A stretch of 64,000 bases of DNA from Cryptomeria japonica (taxonomy: Eukaryota > Streptophyta > Pinopsida > Cupressales > Cupressaceae): NCBI RefSeq assembly GCF_030272615.1, contig NC_081406.1, positions 461,244,072 to 461,308,071 on the forward strand. The letters are read 5' to 3'. Below, piece by piece: positions 1 through 12,240 of this stretch. The position numbers and the translations under genes were made by a program. The notes beneath the pieces are model-generated. The model was not told where the DNA came from, did not search any database, and saw nothing but the letters and a program-made list of their open reading frames with translations. The stretch's first letter is position 1. Every line of letters starts with the position of its first letter.

Positions 1-1
1 T

Positions 2-1132
2 TTTATTGATAGATATATAAATTTGTATTCTCAGATTTCTTTTCCTATGCCTGATCAAGATATCCAAAGCATTTTCATTGCTAATTTACAAAAAGATATT
101 AGGGATAAACTTCTCTTAACTGAGTTTACTTCCTTTCCACAGTTGTGTGCAATACTTCACAATTATCAATTGAATGTGAGTCAATCAGAACAATCATGTC
201 CTTCCATGTCTCCGAGTGATAAGGGTGATAGTTCTCAACAATCATTTGCGAAGTTCAAACCAAACAAAGGATTCATCAAATTTAATGACATCAACAACAA
301 CACTCATGTAGTAGCCACTACAGGTGTGCCTCCTTTGTCTAAATTATTTAAAAGAGAAAAAGAGTTTACTCCTTTGAATGAATCTTTGCATAGAATTATG
401 TCTCAGCTAATAAAAATGAGTGTGTTAAAAATTCCCCAAATCAAACCAATTGATCCATGTAAGACAAATTCGCCTTACTTTGATGTTAAATCTTTTTGTC
501 AATATCATCGTCAACTTAGTCATGATATTGAAAAGTGTTTTTCATTGAGAAGCAAGATTCAAGAAGTTATTAATAACAATACTATATCTATGGTAGGTGT
601 GGATGATAAAGGAAACAAATCCATAGCTCCTCCTAATCAAAACCTTCAGATTTTCACTAATCCTTTACCATCCCATTCCACTAATGTGATTGAGACTGAT
701 CATCTTGCTTTCTCTCCGAATGATGTGGCCCTTCAAACTAACAACGTGGTGAACCTTGTAGATCAACAAGAAACTCCTAAGGATATATGCATAACATTTG
801 ATCGCAGTGAGACCATTAAGGCACCCGATGGCCCACTCTACATAAGTGTGAAAATCAAAGGTATACCTGCTAGAGGAGTGCTAATTGCTCCTTCTTGCAT
901 GGTTAATATGATAACTGGAGAATTTCTTTATACTTTTCAATTACATCAATTGATATATGATGATACTAATGTGATAGTTAAGGTTTTTCATGGCTTTTCT
1001 TGTCTTGCTATTGGTTCTATAACACTTCCTATTGATGTTGGCACTAAATGCTTAGATGTTCAATTTGCTATCATTCCTACATTAGATCAATTTCATGTGA
1101 AGTTGGGACATCCTTGGCTATCTTCCACCTGA
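2..1132 (+). pseudogene. Ty3/gypsy gag-protease fragment
   Basis: The reading frame is open to the left edge of the window, so the true start lies outside it; no ATG is credible. Counting residues from base 23, the N-terminal ~60 residues resemble a plant gypsy gag tail. Residues 159-173 form a retroviral zinc-knuckle-like C-x2-H-x3-H-x4-C pattern (CQYHRQLSHDIEKC). Residues ~270-369 resemble the aspartic protease and its C-terminal lobe, ending in a VKLGHPWL box where family members have LLGRPW. The catalytic position reads VLIAPSCMVN, with Ala289 where an Asp is expected, so the protease would be inactive. In the element, gag packages the RNA and the protease cuts the polyprotein. The frame stops at 1130-1132 and continues as broken pieces to about 2467. 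The assignment to gypsy rests on motif recognition, not a search. Confidence 0.75.
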
Positions 1133-2467
1133 AAGTGATTACTTCTACTATCCACAAGTGTTTAGAATTTACTCATAATGATAAAATCATAACTATTAAT
1201 CATAGAATATTTCAACCTACAATGAGGCGTGGAGATGTTTGTCTTGGTTATTTTTGGTCCAAACAATTCAAGCCTCTTCAACCTAGAAGTGATGATCTCT
1301 TTTGAGATCATATCAAAATTAGAAAAATGAAATGATTTTGTCATTGAGTAAACCTATAAACCCAAAACTTATCATTCCGAGTCTTGATGATCAAATACCC
1401 CTTCTTGAGGATAAGATTATTCTTCCTCCTAAGGAATGAAATAATCTTCTTCCCAAAGATGAGCCTATTACTTCTCCTAAACATAAGAGTATCCTTTCTC
1501 CTAAGACAAGAGATATTCTTCCTTCTCTTATGGATGAGTCTACTCTTCTTTCCAAAGGTATAAAAACTCTTCCTCCTAAACAAAAATATATATTCCTCCT
1601 AAGGCTAGACCTATCCCTCCTCCCCACAACAGACCTAGTCTCTTTCCTACACCTCCCATTCCTCCTTTATATGTTGTGGTTCCTCATCCTTCATCTTATA
1701 AAGAGAAGCAATAAGCCTCTCCTATTGTCCAACCTAAAAGACCTTAAACCACTCATCCTTCCCTAAAAGAAGAGGCAAAGCCTATATCTAATGAACCTAA
1801 ACCTTCTCAACCTTCAACCAAAATTAGATGAAACCATTGTGTGAGAGAACATCAATGGAGACGTCATGCTAGAGCTGGTGAAGTTTCTTCCTAGACCATT
1901 TCTTCTCCTAAAATGCCAATAGTTGACATGATTCCATTTTCTCCTAAACAAGATGTTCAACCTAATTCTCCAAGACACAAAATGCTTAAGAAAAATGGTG
2001 GTTTAAGTTCTTTTCCTATTAGAGCTCCTATTCTTATTAATCTTGATGAATAAATAAGTGAAAATATTGTTCGATGAAAATGTTGATCCTAATATTTCTG
2101 ATGATGAAAATGAATATGTTGATGTTGACAATGACATCTACAAAATTTTCAAAAGCATTAATCCTACCTCCTAGTATCAAACAATGTGACTTATCATTAG
2201 AGCATGGTCCTTGTTTGGAACTTGTGATAGATCCATCTACTGTGATTGATGTGGATCCTCTTGCATGTTGTCTATCATCCCAAAACAATAATTAGCAAGA
2301 TTGGGGGGATGATGATGCGCTTGATTATCTTCATTAGCACTGTAGATTCTCTCTCTCTCTCCTCTCCTGCTTATTTGTGAAATTCTTCTATTTGGTGTCT
2401 CTAGTGTTGTCTACTTGAGGATGATACAAAGCATTGAGATATTTTTTAGTCCCAAAAGACACATGTG
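1133..2467 (+). mobile_element. Degenerate continuation of the gypsy element
   Basis: No long frame survives. Short in-frame pieces remain: Pro/Lys-rich low-complexity sequence at about 1340-1800, a stretch with a VREHQWRRHARAGEV-like peptide near 1840-1890, and an acidic tract near 2075-2140. The last part (2300-2467) has a CT-rich run and then sequence that appears contiguous with 13663 onward once the copia element is removed. This suggests that 2-2467 and 13663-15407 were one gypsy copy. Confidence 0.5.
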
Positions 2468-2472
2468 TTCCC
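2468..2472. repeat. Left target-site duplication (TTCCC) of copia element
   Basis: TTCCC lies immediately before the TG of the 5' LTR and is repeated exactly right after the CA of the 3' LTR at 13658-13662. A 5-bp duplication is standard for LTR-retrotransposon integration and fixes both element boundaries. Confidence 0.93.
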
Positions 2473-3915
2473 TGTCGGCATTTTGCATATAGATTGCATT
2501 AATGATGTGTTGTCATTGATGTCAATTGAACCGGTGAATGGTATTCATGATATTGCTGATGTTATTATTGTTATTGCTATTGTCTTTTAACCGATATGAT
2601 AAACCTTGAGGAAGATGTTGTAAACTAGTATATGGTAGTTTGTAAGTTGAACCGGTGTAAAAGGTTAAGCCTTTCTATGTTATGTAACCGGTAAACCCTA
2701 CCAGTTGTTTTTTGTTAAACCCTAATCAATCAAGTTTGTTGGTTTAAGATATAATGTTGAGCGGTAATGATGGAGACATGTGTGATCATTATATGAGGAT
2801 AAGTTCAGATTGATTTGGCACATTTTGGAAAGGAGAATAGTGGATTTCATCTAATGCATAGTGCGTGATGAGTTACAAAGTCTGATGAAGTGGTGATCAT
2901 GGAGCAGTTGGAATTTTCTTGAAGAATGTGAAGAGATTGTTATGATTTCTAACGGTCAAGATTGTACCAACTTGTTTATAATCTTGATGATGATAATTAG
3001 GTTTTTTTCGTGTAACCGACCTAGTTGATTTGTATTTAAGGTCGATGATATTGTTTTCTTAAGTGTTGGCAAAGTTGACAAGATTGGCAGAAACCAGTTG
3101 AGTGTGTGGTTGCCTAACCGGTGGATGGATCTACAGTTTGAGTAAAGGCAGATTGAAGCTTAAGAAGGATATGATCAAGCAGATGTAGTGTTATTCTGAC
3201 AGATCAAGAAAACCTATTGTTTTCTAACAATTACAATAGAAATTGAAATCCCCTAATCGAGTAAGCTCCAACAATCTTGGTTACTTTCTAAATCCTCTCA
3301 CAAGGTGGTCCATTAGTTTGGATTCTCAAATCCTCCAGCGAGGTTACTCCTAATAGGGTATTGTGCTTTTCATCAAGGCATATATGTAAATCCCTTAACC
3401 AGGTGATTCCTAATAGAATTAGTTCCTAACTGGACTTATTGTAAAAGCTTTAACAAGCTTGGCTCCTAACAGGGCAAACTTTAGAAGAGTTCAGATAGCT
3501 ATCCTTGTGAGTCTCATCTCACTATGGTTTTTACCTATTTGGGTTTTCCATGTATAAATATTTATGTCAAGTGGTGAATGCTTTTGTGGTTATGATCTTA
3601 TTTGTTGATTTGATTAACTACTTAACTATTCTGATAAGGCATGATAATTGGAAGCATTGAGAGATGAATATTTTGACATATGATTAAGCATTTTTTATGT
3701 TGACAAGATTGAAGTTGTTTACTATTAAGTTGTCATAACAGCCAAACCGGTTGATGTTGGTTGATGTTGAGTATTGATCTTGATAAGTGAAAGTTTACTT
3801 TGTGAGTTTGAATTTGAGTTTGGGAGTTTGTATCAGTTTTTCAGTATACTCATTCACACCCACCCTCCCCCCTCTCAGCATTTTACTGGATACTTATTCT
3901 TTCATCATACCATCA
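2473..3915 (+). repeat. 5' LTR of copia element
   Basis: The 1443-bp repeat starts TGTCGGCATT and ends ...ACCATCA, just before the primer-binding site. It matches 12241-13657 along its whole length. Near its 3' end is a C-rich segment (CACCCTCCCCCCTCTCAG) typical of this LTR type. A candidate TATA-like element (TATTTAAGG) lies near 3034. Several AACCGG(T) motifs recur, and related motifs appear in the solo LTRs at 24303 and 57351. Confidence 0.93.
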
Positions 3916-3917
3916 AT

Positions 3918-3929
3918 TGGTACCAGAGC
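3918..3929 (+). other. Primer-binding site, initiator tRNA-Met type
   Basis: TGGTACCAGAGC starts 2 nt after the 5' LTR. It differs by one base from the common plant copia site TGGTATCAGAGC, which is complementary to the 3' end of initiator tRNA-Met. It primes minus-strand DNA synthesis. Confidence 0.85.
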
Positions 3930-3986
3930 ATCTCAGGTCCTCTTTAACCTAAAGCCTAACACCTTAAGCAGAAGATCTTGTAGATC

Positions 3987-6199
3987 ATGATGAAGAAAGA
4001 AGGTCTGAAGTTCAACAAAGTTAACTATAGGATATGGAGTGATAGGATGAAGATTTACATTAAGAGTTTAGGAAGTCAATATTGGGATCAAATAGAAACT
4101 AAGTATATTGCACCTACTGGAACTCTAACCGATGATCAGAAGAAAGAACAACAAGAAAATCATCAAGCATTGGAGGCTATTCTCAGTTTCCTGTTTGATG
4201 TTGAATATGTAAATGTTCATGGTCTTGAAACTACATATAAAGTATGGAAAAAAAAAGAAGAGATTTATAGCGGTGATGAACATGTTAAGATTGCTAAAGA
4301 GAAGAGTTTAAGAGGAATGTTTGATGACATGAGAATGTCTAAAGTTGAGAATATCTAGTGGTATGGTCAAAGGATAAAAGAGATAGTTGGGAAAATAAAG
4401 AGTGCAGGAGGGAAAGTGGAAGATGCCACAATGATCAGTAAGGTACTGATAACCCTGCTACTAGTTTGTGCTATCCGAGTTGCAGCTATTCAAGAGCTGA
4501 AATCTATTGACAAAACAAAGGTAACTCTTGACTCTATCATTGGCAAACTTATTGCTTTTGAACTAAATGGCTATGATGTTAGTGTGCAAAAATTAGAATC
4601 TGCATTCAGAGCTTCTATGAGAAGAAGTAGAGATACCGGCCATAGCTATAAATCTAGATCTAGTAGAGATATTGATGATGAAGACAGTTTAGTGGAGCTT
4701 GAAGCATTGTTGGCAAAATGACTACCTAGAGGCATTGGGAAATACAAAGGTAAGCTACCATTGAAACATTTTGCTTGCAATAAGATTGGTCATATAGCAG
4801 CTAATTGTCCTAATGGTTTAAATGAATACAAGAGAGACAAATTTAAGATGTATAAGGGTAAAGGCAAGAGAGCTTGTCTTGTTGCTATTGATAGTGGTAT
4901 TATTGTTGATGAATATGATGATGATGCTAGTGAAGATATTGTGTTTATAGTTATTAAGGAAGAGATATCATATCAAAAGGCACTAGTGTCCAAGATGGAT
5001 AAATCTAATGATTGGATCATTGATAGTGGTTGTTAACATCACATGACTGATGATTGGAGCAAATTTATTTCCTTGAAGGAATTTGATGGTGGTGTTTTCA
5101 GATTTAGCAATAACTCACCCTGTATGGTTAAAGGTAAGGGATATTTATCTTAATGGGAAGAGCAGTGTTGATGATGTCTACTAGGTTGAAGGCCTAAAGC
5201 ACAATCTTCTAAGTGTGGCACAACTTAATGACAGAGGATACCCACTGGAGTTTAGAAATGGTACGTGTAAAATCCTTGACAACAAAGGTAAATTAATTGC
5301 AATGAGAAAACAAACCAGAAGTAATCTATTTCATCTTAATCCTAAAGTTAGAAAATGTTTGATTACAAAGATAGATGATAGCTGGCTTTGGCATAGGAGA
5401 TTTTGTCATATAAACTTTGATAACATTGTTAAAGTGAGCAAGTCTAGGATAGTAAGAGGTCTGCCTTAGCTAGACAAGCCAGTTAATTCTCTTTGTAAAG
5501 AATGTCAGTTAGGAAAGATGACTTCTTCAACTTTGAAGAGGAAGTCCTTCTCAGCGGAGCACTTGTTAGACTTGGTTCATACAGATCTATGTGGACCAAT
5601 AAGAACTAGAAGCATTTTAGGTGATAGATATTTCATGATCTTCACTGATGATTGTTGAACGATGATGTGGGTCACATTCTTGAAGGATAAGAATGAATCT
5701 TTTGGTAAATTCAAGGCATTCAGAGCCTTAGTTGAGAAAGAGATTGGAAAAAGATAAAATGTCTGAGAACAAATCAAGGTGGTGAGTTTACTTCTGAGGA
5801 ATTCACTAAGTATTATGATGAGAATGGTATCAAGTGACAAATTTCTACACCAAGGACACCACAACAAAATGGTATAACATAGAGGAACAACCTGTCAGTG
5901 GTTAAAGTACCTAGAACTATGTTGATAAAAGGAAATGTAGCAAAATGTTTTTGGAAAGAAGCTGTAAGTACAACTGTCTACACAATGAACTGAGTTCTGG
6001 TCAAAAGAGGTAAGGACAAGACACCTTATGAGTAGTGGTATGGAAGATCACCTGATGTTAGCTATTTTAAGAGCTTTGTTAGTAAATGTTTTATCAAAAG
6101 AGGTGATTACATAAGCAAGTTTGAAGCTAAGAGTGATGAAGGCATATTTCTTGGCTATTCCACCAAGAGTAAGGCCTACAAATGCTTCAACAACTGGAC
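3987..6199 (+). pseudogene. Copia gag-protease-integrase, first part of broken polyprotein
   Basis: Gag starts at 3987 with the NYRIWSDRMKIYIKS stretch typical of copia UBN2-type gag. It continues in one frame through stops at 4356 (TAG) and 4719 (TGA) to a zinc knuckle (CNKIGHIAANC, with the first Cys replaced by His). The protease motif WIIDSGC, near 5014, is followed at once by a stop (5034-5036). A frameshift near 5147 leads into the GAG-pre-integrase domain (WLWHRRFCHINFDNI) and the integrase core, with another frameshift near 5753. The first catalytic Asp (HTDLCGP) survives. The second is Asn (TNQGGEF, codon 5772-5774), and the Glu position is a stop (5880-5882). Further stops lie at 5182, 5467, 5835, 5991 and 6033. 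Coding breaks off at 6199, where a foreign element is inserted. Confidence 0.88.
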
Positions 6200-7490
6200 T
6201 GATGTTCTCCATCTTGAAAATTTTTGTTTCTTCTCTTTAAAAGTGACAATTCCTACCTCTGTGCTGCAATGAAAGAGAACAACAAAAGTTTGAAATAAAG
6301 ACAAAAATATGAGGTTCCAGAATTAGGAAACCTCCTACACTTTAAGCTTATAAAATCTTGGGAAGGTGAACCCTTTGAAAGATTATTTTCTCACAAAAAT
6401 AGTAAATGGTTTGAAAAAAACTAGTGTAAATTCTTGCAAACTTTCCTTTCTGGCCAGTACAACTAACCTAAATGGAAAATTGATTTGATTTTTTAAAAGA
6501 GGATCATAAAATGCAACAAAAACCAATAGATAAACCAGTGCCTTATTTGGGCAACAGATTCATTTACAACAGACTGCAGCCTGATAAGAGAAACTAGTAC
6601 ACAAATCACAAGTTCTTGATCTATCAACTCTGAATATGCCTGACATACACAAAGACCTAATCTGCATCAAAATTCATCATCCAATCCACACCAAGAGTAC
6701 TGATATCAATGAATTTGGTCAAAGTATTTAATATTTTTATCCTTAAGAAAAATAATCAAAACAACTTTATTAGATGCCTAACAAATCATTCAAATGAGAA
6801 ATCCTTGATTACTTAAATGAAATAAACACCAGCATAGTGACATAGAGACAATGAAATTATGGATTTTAATTCTCTGGACTGTATATTTCATTCCTCTATC
6901 AGAAGGTTACAAGTAGTTCATTTTGACTCAGAAATTGCTAAGACAAAGGCAAGTATTAATTTTGCCAGAGTTTAGCTACAAAAATTTGTGTCCCCTTTCT
7001 AGGTAGCCTTGGTATCCTTTTATACAAATCATGATGCAACAAGCTTCAGGCTAGCTGGAAGAATAATCTTACCCTAACAGTCATTTAATGCAAAATTTAT
7101 ATTTTTGTGCCATTGTAGTTGAGGGAGAAATATAACATTCCTTCTGAGATATGTGCCTCATTAATTCACTGGGCATTCACTTGGAAAATGGCTGAAAGGG
7201 TAGGACCCTATTACCCAAGATCAGATACAACCACCATCAGCTTCATAATACTAGGGGATCATCTTGTGTCAGAGCATTGATGAGTTCTTATCTAAGAAAA
7301 TACACAATAGCACACCATTATGTTCTTCGCATATCTCCCTACAGATCTCCTGGATGCCTCTCACCAACCCATTTTCATCTTGAAGCAATGTCAGATGCAA
7401 CTTGCATAACTCTACCAATATTTCTTTTGAATATTTAAAATTCTTTAGCACCAACGGATCAGGAGGCCTTCTCTCTAAGCACTTTTCCTT

Positions 7491-9437
7491 TAGTCGCCAA
7501 GTCACAACCTTTAATGTTCGAATGAGTTTCCATCACAGTATAGAGACAGCCATCCGATGATGGGAAACTAACATTCCTTTTAACTTCCCTGAGTAATCTA
7601 CCTAGAAAAAGGCCCCACCACCCGGTCTTTGGTTGTTAAAAACTTAACTGCTACCGCACTGGGCCTGTAGAAAATCCAATCTTTCTGACTAAAGAATAAA
7701 CCCTAAGATCCTAAGGTCACTATCCCAAAAATACTTGCCGTGGGTTTCACTTGACAGCAAAATCAAATTCCTCAGATCGAGAGCCATCCACTGATATTTG
7801 ACAAATCCATATCTGGGTAAAATTTAATCCTCGCAGATCTCAGCCACATGTCACCTCCTCGTTTGCTCATGAGTCACTCTGGACTCCACCTATCTTGCCA
7901 CTTCATCAGTCACTAAGTCACTGCCATTAACATTCGAGCACCTCCATCTTGCGGTATGGTGACAACTATGGATCTTCCTTGAACTTGCTTATTATTTACT
8001 TCCTCCGAACTACTCTTCCTACAGGTCTCACTGCTTAGTCACCAAGTTGTGCCTCTTAGGCATCAAGCATCTTTCCATCATGACATGGCAACAACTATCA
8101 GATCATCCATCCAACCATTAGATGCCTATTGAGTTTCCCATTAGTTAATTCACCTGGGCTACTCTCCTCTCTAGTGAATATCACTCTTTCGGCCAAACAT
8201 CCTCTTCGACTAGCCATTTTCTTATATCATCAAAATATTAGTTTCATTGATGCCATTATTTTATCGACAGGATCAATTGATATTTCTTTGATGTGCCCTT
8301 GTCGATGGAACTGAGCTTTTGGTGAAACCATTTAGAGGTTCATCACAAGCAAGGTCTACTTGACATTCATCTTGATGACATACCACCTGCTTTGCCACGT
8401 GGCACACCATGATTTTCTCCCAATATCCACCTAAGCATGGTCCCATCTGCCACCTTAGCACTACCGGACCCACCACCCTTTTCAGATAAACCTCCTCTTC
8501 AACTAGCCATTTTCATATTTTATTGCAACCCTAGTTTCATCGACACCATTCATGTCAATGAAACTGATGCCTTTGGTAAGTCCCTTCAATGATCCATAGA
8601 AGCCATGGTCTTCTCAATATACACCTTGATGATATGTCACCTATCTGCCACATGGCACCCTTTGATTGTCTCCTGAGTTTACAACTGGGTGTCACCTATC
8701 GCGAGGGTACTCATTCCGGGCTCACCACTCTGACACCTTAGCTTGGCCTCCACTAATTACTGAAGTGAACCACCTACCTTAACCACTTGCATGAACTATC
8801 AGCCATGGTTCACCTTGAGTGGTTTGTCACCAAGTCGCAGCCGATATCTGGTGAGCATTTTTACATCATGACATAGCGACAACCCTTGGATCCATCTTGA
8901 TCACCATTGATCTTTTTTTATCGACTCGACCCTTAGCCCCTCCAAGCAGCTACATCCTATGCCACAGTATCACCATGTATCCGCCACTTGTCTGCCACCT
9001 CATCAGTCACCAAGTCACAACCATTAATAGTTGATCACCTTCACATGACAGTATAGCGATGGTCATGGATCTACTTTCAACCTACTCGCTGTTTAACTTG
9101 CCCTTTTACTGCAAAATTTTGGATGCTTTGAGATGTGCGCAAGGGGTCCTCCGCTTATGAGCTACCACTTACTAGAATCCCATAATATTTGACACTTAGG
9201 ATATATGTGGCCTTGCACATAAATACTGAAATGCTCCTCCCTATGGCCAATGTGGGATAAAAGGTTCGCCTTAGCCCTTTCCATCGGGTCATCAGGATAG
9301 TCTAAAAACCTCACTTCTGATCTTCTTGGACTTTTTGCGCTTCACACCTTTCTCACTGATCTCACCACTTATTCACCATGTCACAACGAATAACCATCGA
9401 GCACTTTTGGGTTGCAATATAGCGACAGTTGCGAGAT
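7491..9437 (+). repeat. Six dispersed copies of a ~70-bp diverged core inside the insertion
   Basis: A core reading roughly CACCAAGTCACAACC ... GAGCA(C/T) ... TATAGCGACA ... GATC recurs at about 7491-7553, 7906-7976, 8036-8104, 8826-8893, 9001-9071 and 9365-9437. Copies are all on the same strand, irregularly spaced (about 130-790 bp) and diverged. They share the order of sub-motifs, so chance is unlikely. Function is unknown. Confidence 0.6.
8200..8685 (+). repeat. ~290-bp tandem duplication inside the insertion
   Basis: About 8200-8435 and 8490-8685 share blocks in the same order: CTAGCCATTTTC, then TAGTTTCAT(T/C)GA(T/C)(G/A)CCATT, then ACCTTGATGA-type sequence followed by GCCAC(G/A)TGGCAC. 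The copies are clearly diverged. They extend the repeat-rich character of the inserted element. Confidence 0.55.
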
Positions 9438-10047
9438 CAATAGGAACCTGCCCGATCTTTAGGAAGCCCGATAGATACATAGGAAAAGAAATAAGACTTA
9501 GGCAGAATTAACATTTATCAGAACCTGCCCAGCCCTAGACTTAAAAGGGGCCCCTCTGATGATGCAAAGACCCTTTCACTTAAGTGGAAAAAGGCAATGA
9601 GCAAAGACCTTTAATCAAAAGAAAGAGATATTTTGAACCTTGAACCTTGAACCAATTTGCAAATGGTTCAAAATAGACATAACGCATTCTCACTTGCTTA
9701 TTAAAAATATTACAAAGTCATGACTCATGCAAGAGAAATGACTGAATCTTGAACCTTGAACCAAAAAGGTTCAAGGGTTCGAGTTCAATATGAATTATAA
9801 TAATGTGCTACAAAGGCTTAATTTTTCTAAATGTTTTCATGAAAGAGTAAAAACCCTAAACCCTCAGAACCACAAACTCATAGGCAAAGGTCAAATTCTG
9901 AATTTTGACAGACTCCAACAGCTAAAAGGAAATATTTTCAACATATTTGAAATAGTGATAACAGATTCATCAAGTGCCATTAGAAAGTACAGAGAAGAAT
10001 TTTAAAATGGGTCACTCAAAATCTCAAAATTTTTATAGGTCCCAACA

Positions 10048-11950
10048 CGGACACAAAGAATTGTTGAGAGTGCTGATGTTCATGTAGAGGAATGTCCTAA
10101 AATTTTAGAAGGAAGCAGTTCAGAGAGAAAGGATGAAGATCCTTCCATTTTTCTTTTGGAACCTGAAACTGTTAAATCAGAAACTGGTAAAGCAAATCCT
10201 AGTGTACTTGTTCAACCGAAACAAATAAATTCAAAGGAAGAAGACAATGAAGAAGCTGAACCTGAAGAGAATGACCATGTTATTCTTAGATATGTGAGAT
10301 TGAATCATAGTCGTGAGCAGATTATTGGGGATAAGGATGTTGGAGTACTAACTAGAAGGAAAATTAGAGAGATCTCTTGCATGATCTCCACCATTGAACC
10401 AAGAAGTGCTAAGGAGGCATTTGGTGATGACCATTGGGTGAAAGCAATTGAAGAGGAAATGGATCCAATTGAGAAGAACAACACTTGGACCTTGGTACAC
10501 CGACTGGTAAATAAGAATGTCATAGGTACTAAATGGGTGTTCAGAAACAAGTTAAATGAAGATGGTGTTGTAGTTCTCAACAAGGCAAGATTAGTTTGCA
10601 AGGGTTATGCGCAAGAAGAAGGAGAAGACTATGGTGAAAATTTTGCACCAGTAGCAAGTTTGGAAGGAGTTAGAACATTACTTGCATTTGCATCCCATAA
10701 GAAGTTCAAGGTATACCAGATGGATGTTAAGTCTGCATTTTTGAATGAGATATTGGAAGAAGAGGTTTATATAGAGCAACCTGATGGTTATGCATTGATA
10801 GATAAGGAAGACATGGTATGCAGATTGCATAAAGCTTTGTATGAATTAAAGTAGGCACCCATAGCATGGTATGAAAGGCTTCATACACATTCGATGAAGA
10901 TAGGCTTCATAAGAACCAATGATGACAACAACATTTATCTCAAGTCTAAAGGAGATGAAATACTGGTCAGTGAAGTATTTGTTGATGACATTATATTTGG
11001 AGGTAATGATGTCATGAGCGACAGTTTTGTAAATGAAATGAAGAATGAGTTTGAGATGCCATTAGTAGGGGAAATAAAAAAATTCATAGGCTTGCAGATA
11101 CAATAGATGAAGAATGGTATTTTCATTACTCAATCTAAGTATGTGAAAGAAGTTTTGAGGACTTTTGGCATGAGTGACTGTAAACTAGTTGGAACTCCAA
11201 TGGTTATAGGTTGTAAATTGTCCAAGGAAAATGTATCTAAGTCTATAGATGAAAAGGAATATAGGTCAATGATTGGAAAATTACACTATGTTGTTCATAG
11301 TCGACCAGATATTTCCCATTCAGTTGGTATAGTTGCTAGATTTCAGAAAAATCCAAAGGAAGCACATCTGGTAGCAACCAAGAGAATTTTTAGATATCTG
11401 AAAGGTACAGTTGACCATAGGTTATGGTATCCATATGGAGAAAACTTTGATTTGAAGGCATACATTGATGTTGATTGGGAAGGAAATGTTGATGACCAAA
11501 AGAGTATTACTAGTGGAGCATTCTTTCTAGGAGGAAGGCTAGTTTCATGGAGTAGTAAAAAGCAGAGTTGTACTTCACAATCTACTGCTGAAGTTGAGTA
11601 TATTAAAACTTATATGAATTTGACACAAGCTATTTGGATAAGGCACATTTTGGAAGGTTTTAAGATGAAGAAATCATAACCTGTAAAGATTTTGTGTGAT
11701 AATACAAGTGCAATAAATATTTCTAAGAACCTTGTTTTGCATGCAAGGACTAAGCACATTGAATTGAAGTGTCACTTTTTGAGGGAAAAAGTTCAAAGTA
11801 GAGATGTTATCTTAGAGCATGTTTGTACCCAGGAGTAACTTGCAGATATCTTTACCAAACCTCTTCCTAAGACCACTTTTGAGTATCTTATAAGTCAGTT
11901 GAGCATGATGTTGATTGCATCTGTCCCTGAATTACTTGCAGAATCTTACA
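10048..11950 (+). pseudogene. Copia reverse transcriptase-RNase H, second part of broken polyprotein
   Basis: One frame runs from the end of the insertion to about 11950, broken only by stops at 10852 (TAG), 11104 (TAG), 11677 (TAA) and 11836 (TAA). RT signatures in order are WVKAIEEEMD, GTKWVFRNKL, KARLVCKGYAQEEGEDY, VYQMDVKSAFLN, and FVDDIIFGG with the catalytic FVDD at 10978-10989. RNase H follows, with DVDWEG, STAEVEY and LCDN carrying its acidic residues, ending at LADIFTKPLP. In this family the enzyme copies the element RNA into DNA. All four stops sit where conserved motifs have, or plausibly have, Gln (for example the LKQAP box), so each could be a single C-to-T change. Confidence 0.92.
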
Positions 11951-12228
11951 TGGATTGATGTTTTTGGAAGTGGAGGTATTCCACATGGGGAGCATCAAGT
12001 TGCAGTATGTTGATGCACCATGACAATTTGGAATTACATGTTTTACTTTCAATTTGGCATTGTTGTCAGAAGGGGAGAAGAATTATGTGTCTGATTAGGT
12101 GAACTAGCGAAAGACTAGAGACAAACAGAGCATGGTGAATACTTCGTAGTGTAAACCAGGATTCCTATTCACCAATCCACAACAACACAACAATCAGAGG
12201 CATTGATATTTGTATTGCCACTAATGCC

Positions 12229-12239
12229 AAAGGGGGAGA
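12229..12239 (+). other. Polypurine tract of copia element
   Basis: AAAGGGGGAGA lies one base before the 3' LTR. This is the plus-strand primer site expected at that position and supports the LTR start at 12241. Confidence 0.85.
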
Positions 12240-12240
12240 T

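Larger units (their letters stand above)
6200..10047. mobile_element. 3.85-kb TG...CA insertion inside the copia polyprotein
   Basis: The copia protein reads ...KAYKCFNNWT up to 6199 and resumes as RTQRIVESADVHVEE at about 10048, so everything between is foreign. The left copia edge ends TGGAC (6195-6199) and the right edge starts CGGAC (10048-10052), a probable 5-bp target duplication with one C/T change. The insert begins TGATGTTCTC and ends GTCCCAACA, that is TG...CA, which suggests an LTR-type element: a very long solo LTR or a non-autonomous copy. I see no pol motifs and no obvious internal pair of LTRs. The middle part (7490-9440) carries diverged repeats. Class is unresolved; a DNA transposon or Helitron fragment is not excluded. 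Confidence 0.65.

Noticed and set aside
8390-8404. GCCACGTGGCAC palindrome as a regulatory G-box
   Set aside because: A G-box core is present, but there is no gene or transcript nearby; it lies within the repeat-rich insertion.
9851-9864. AAACCCTAAACCCT, two plant telomere-type units
   Set aside because: Only two units, inside a transposon insertion; chance or trivial.
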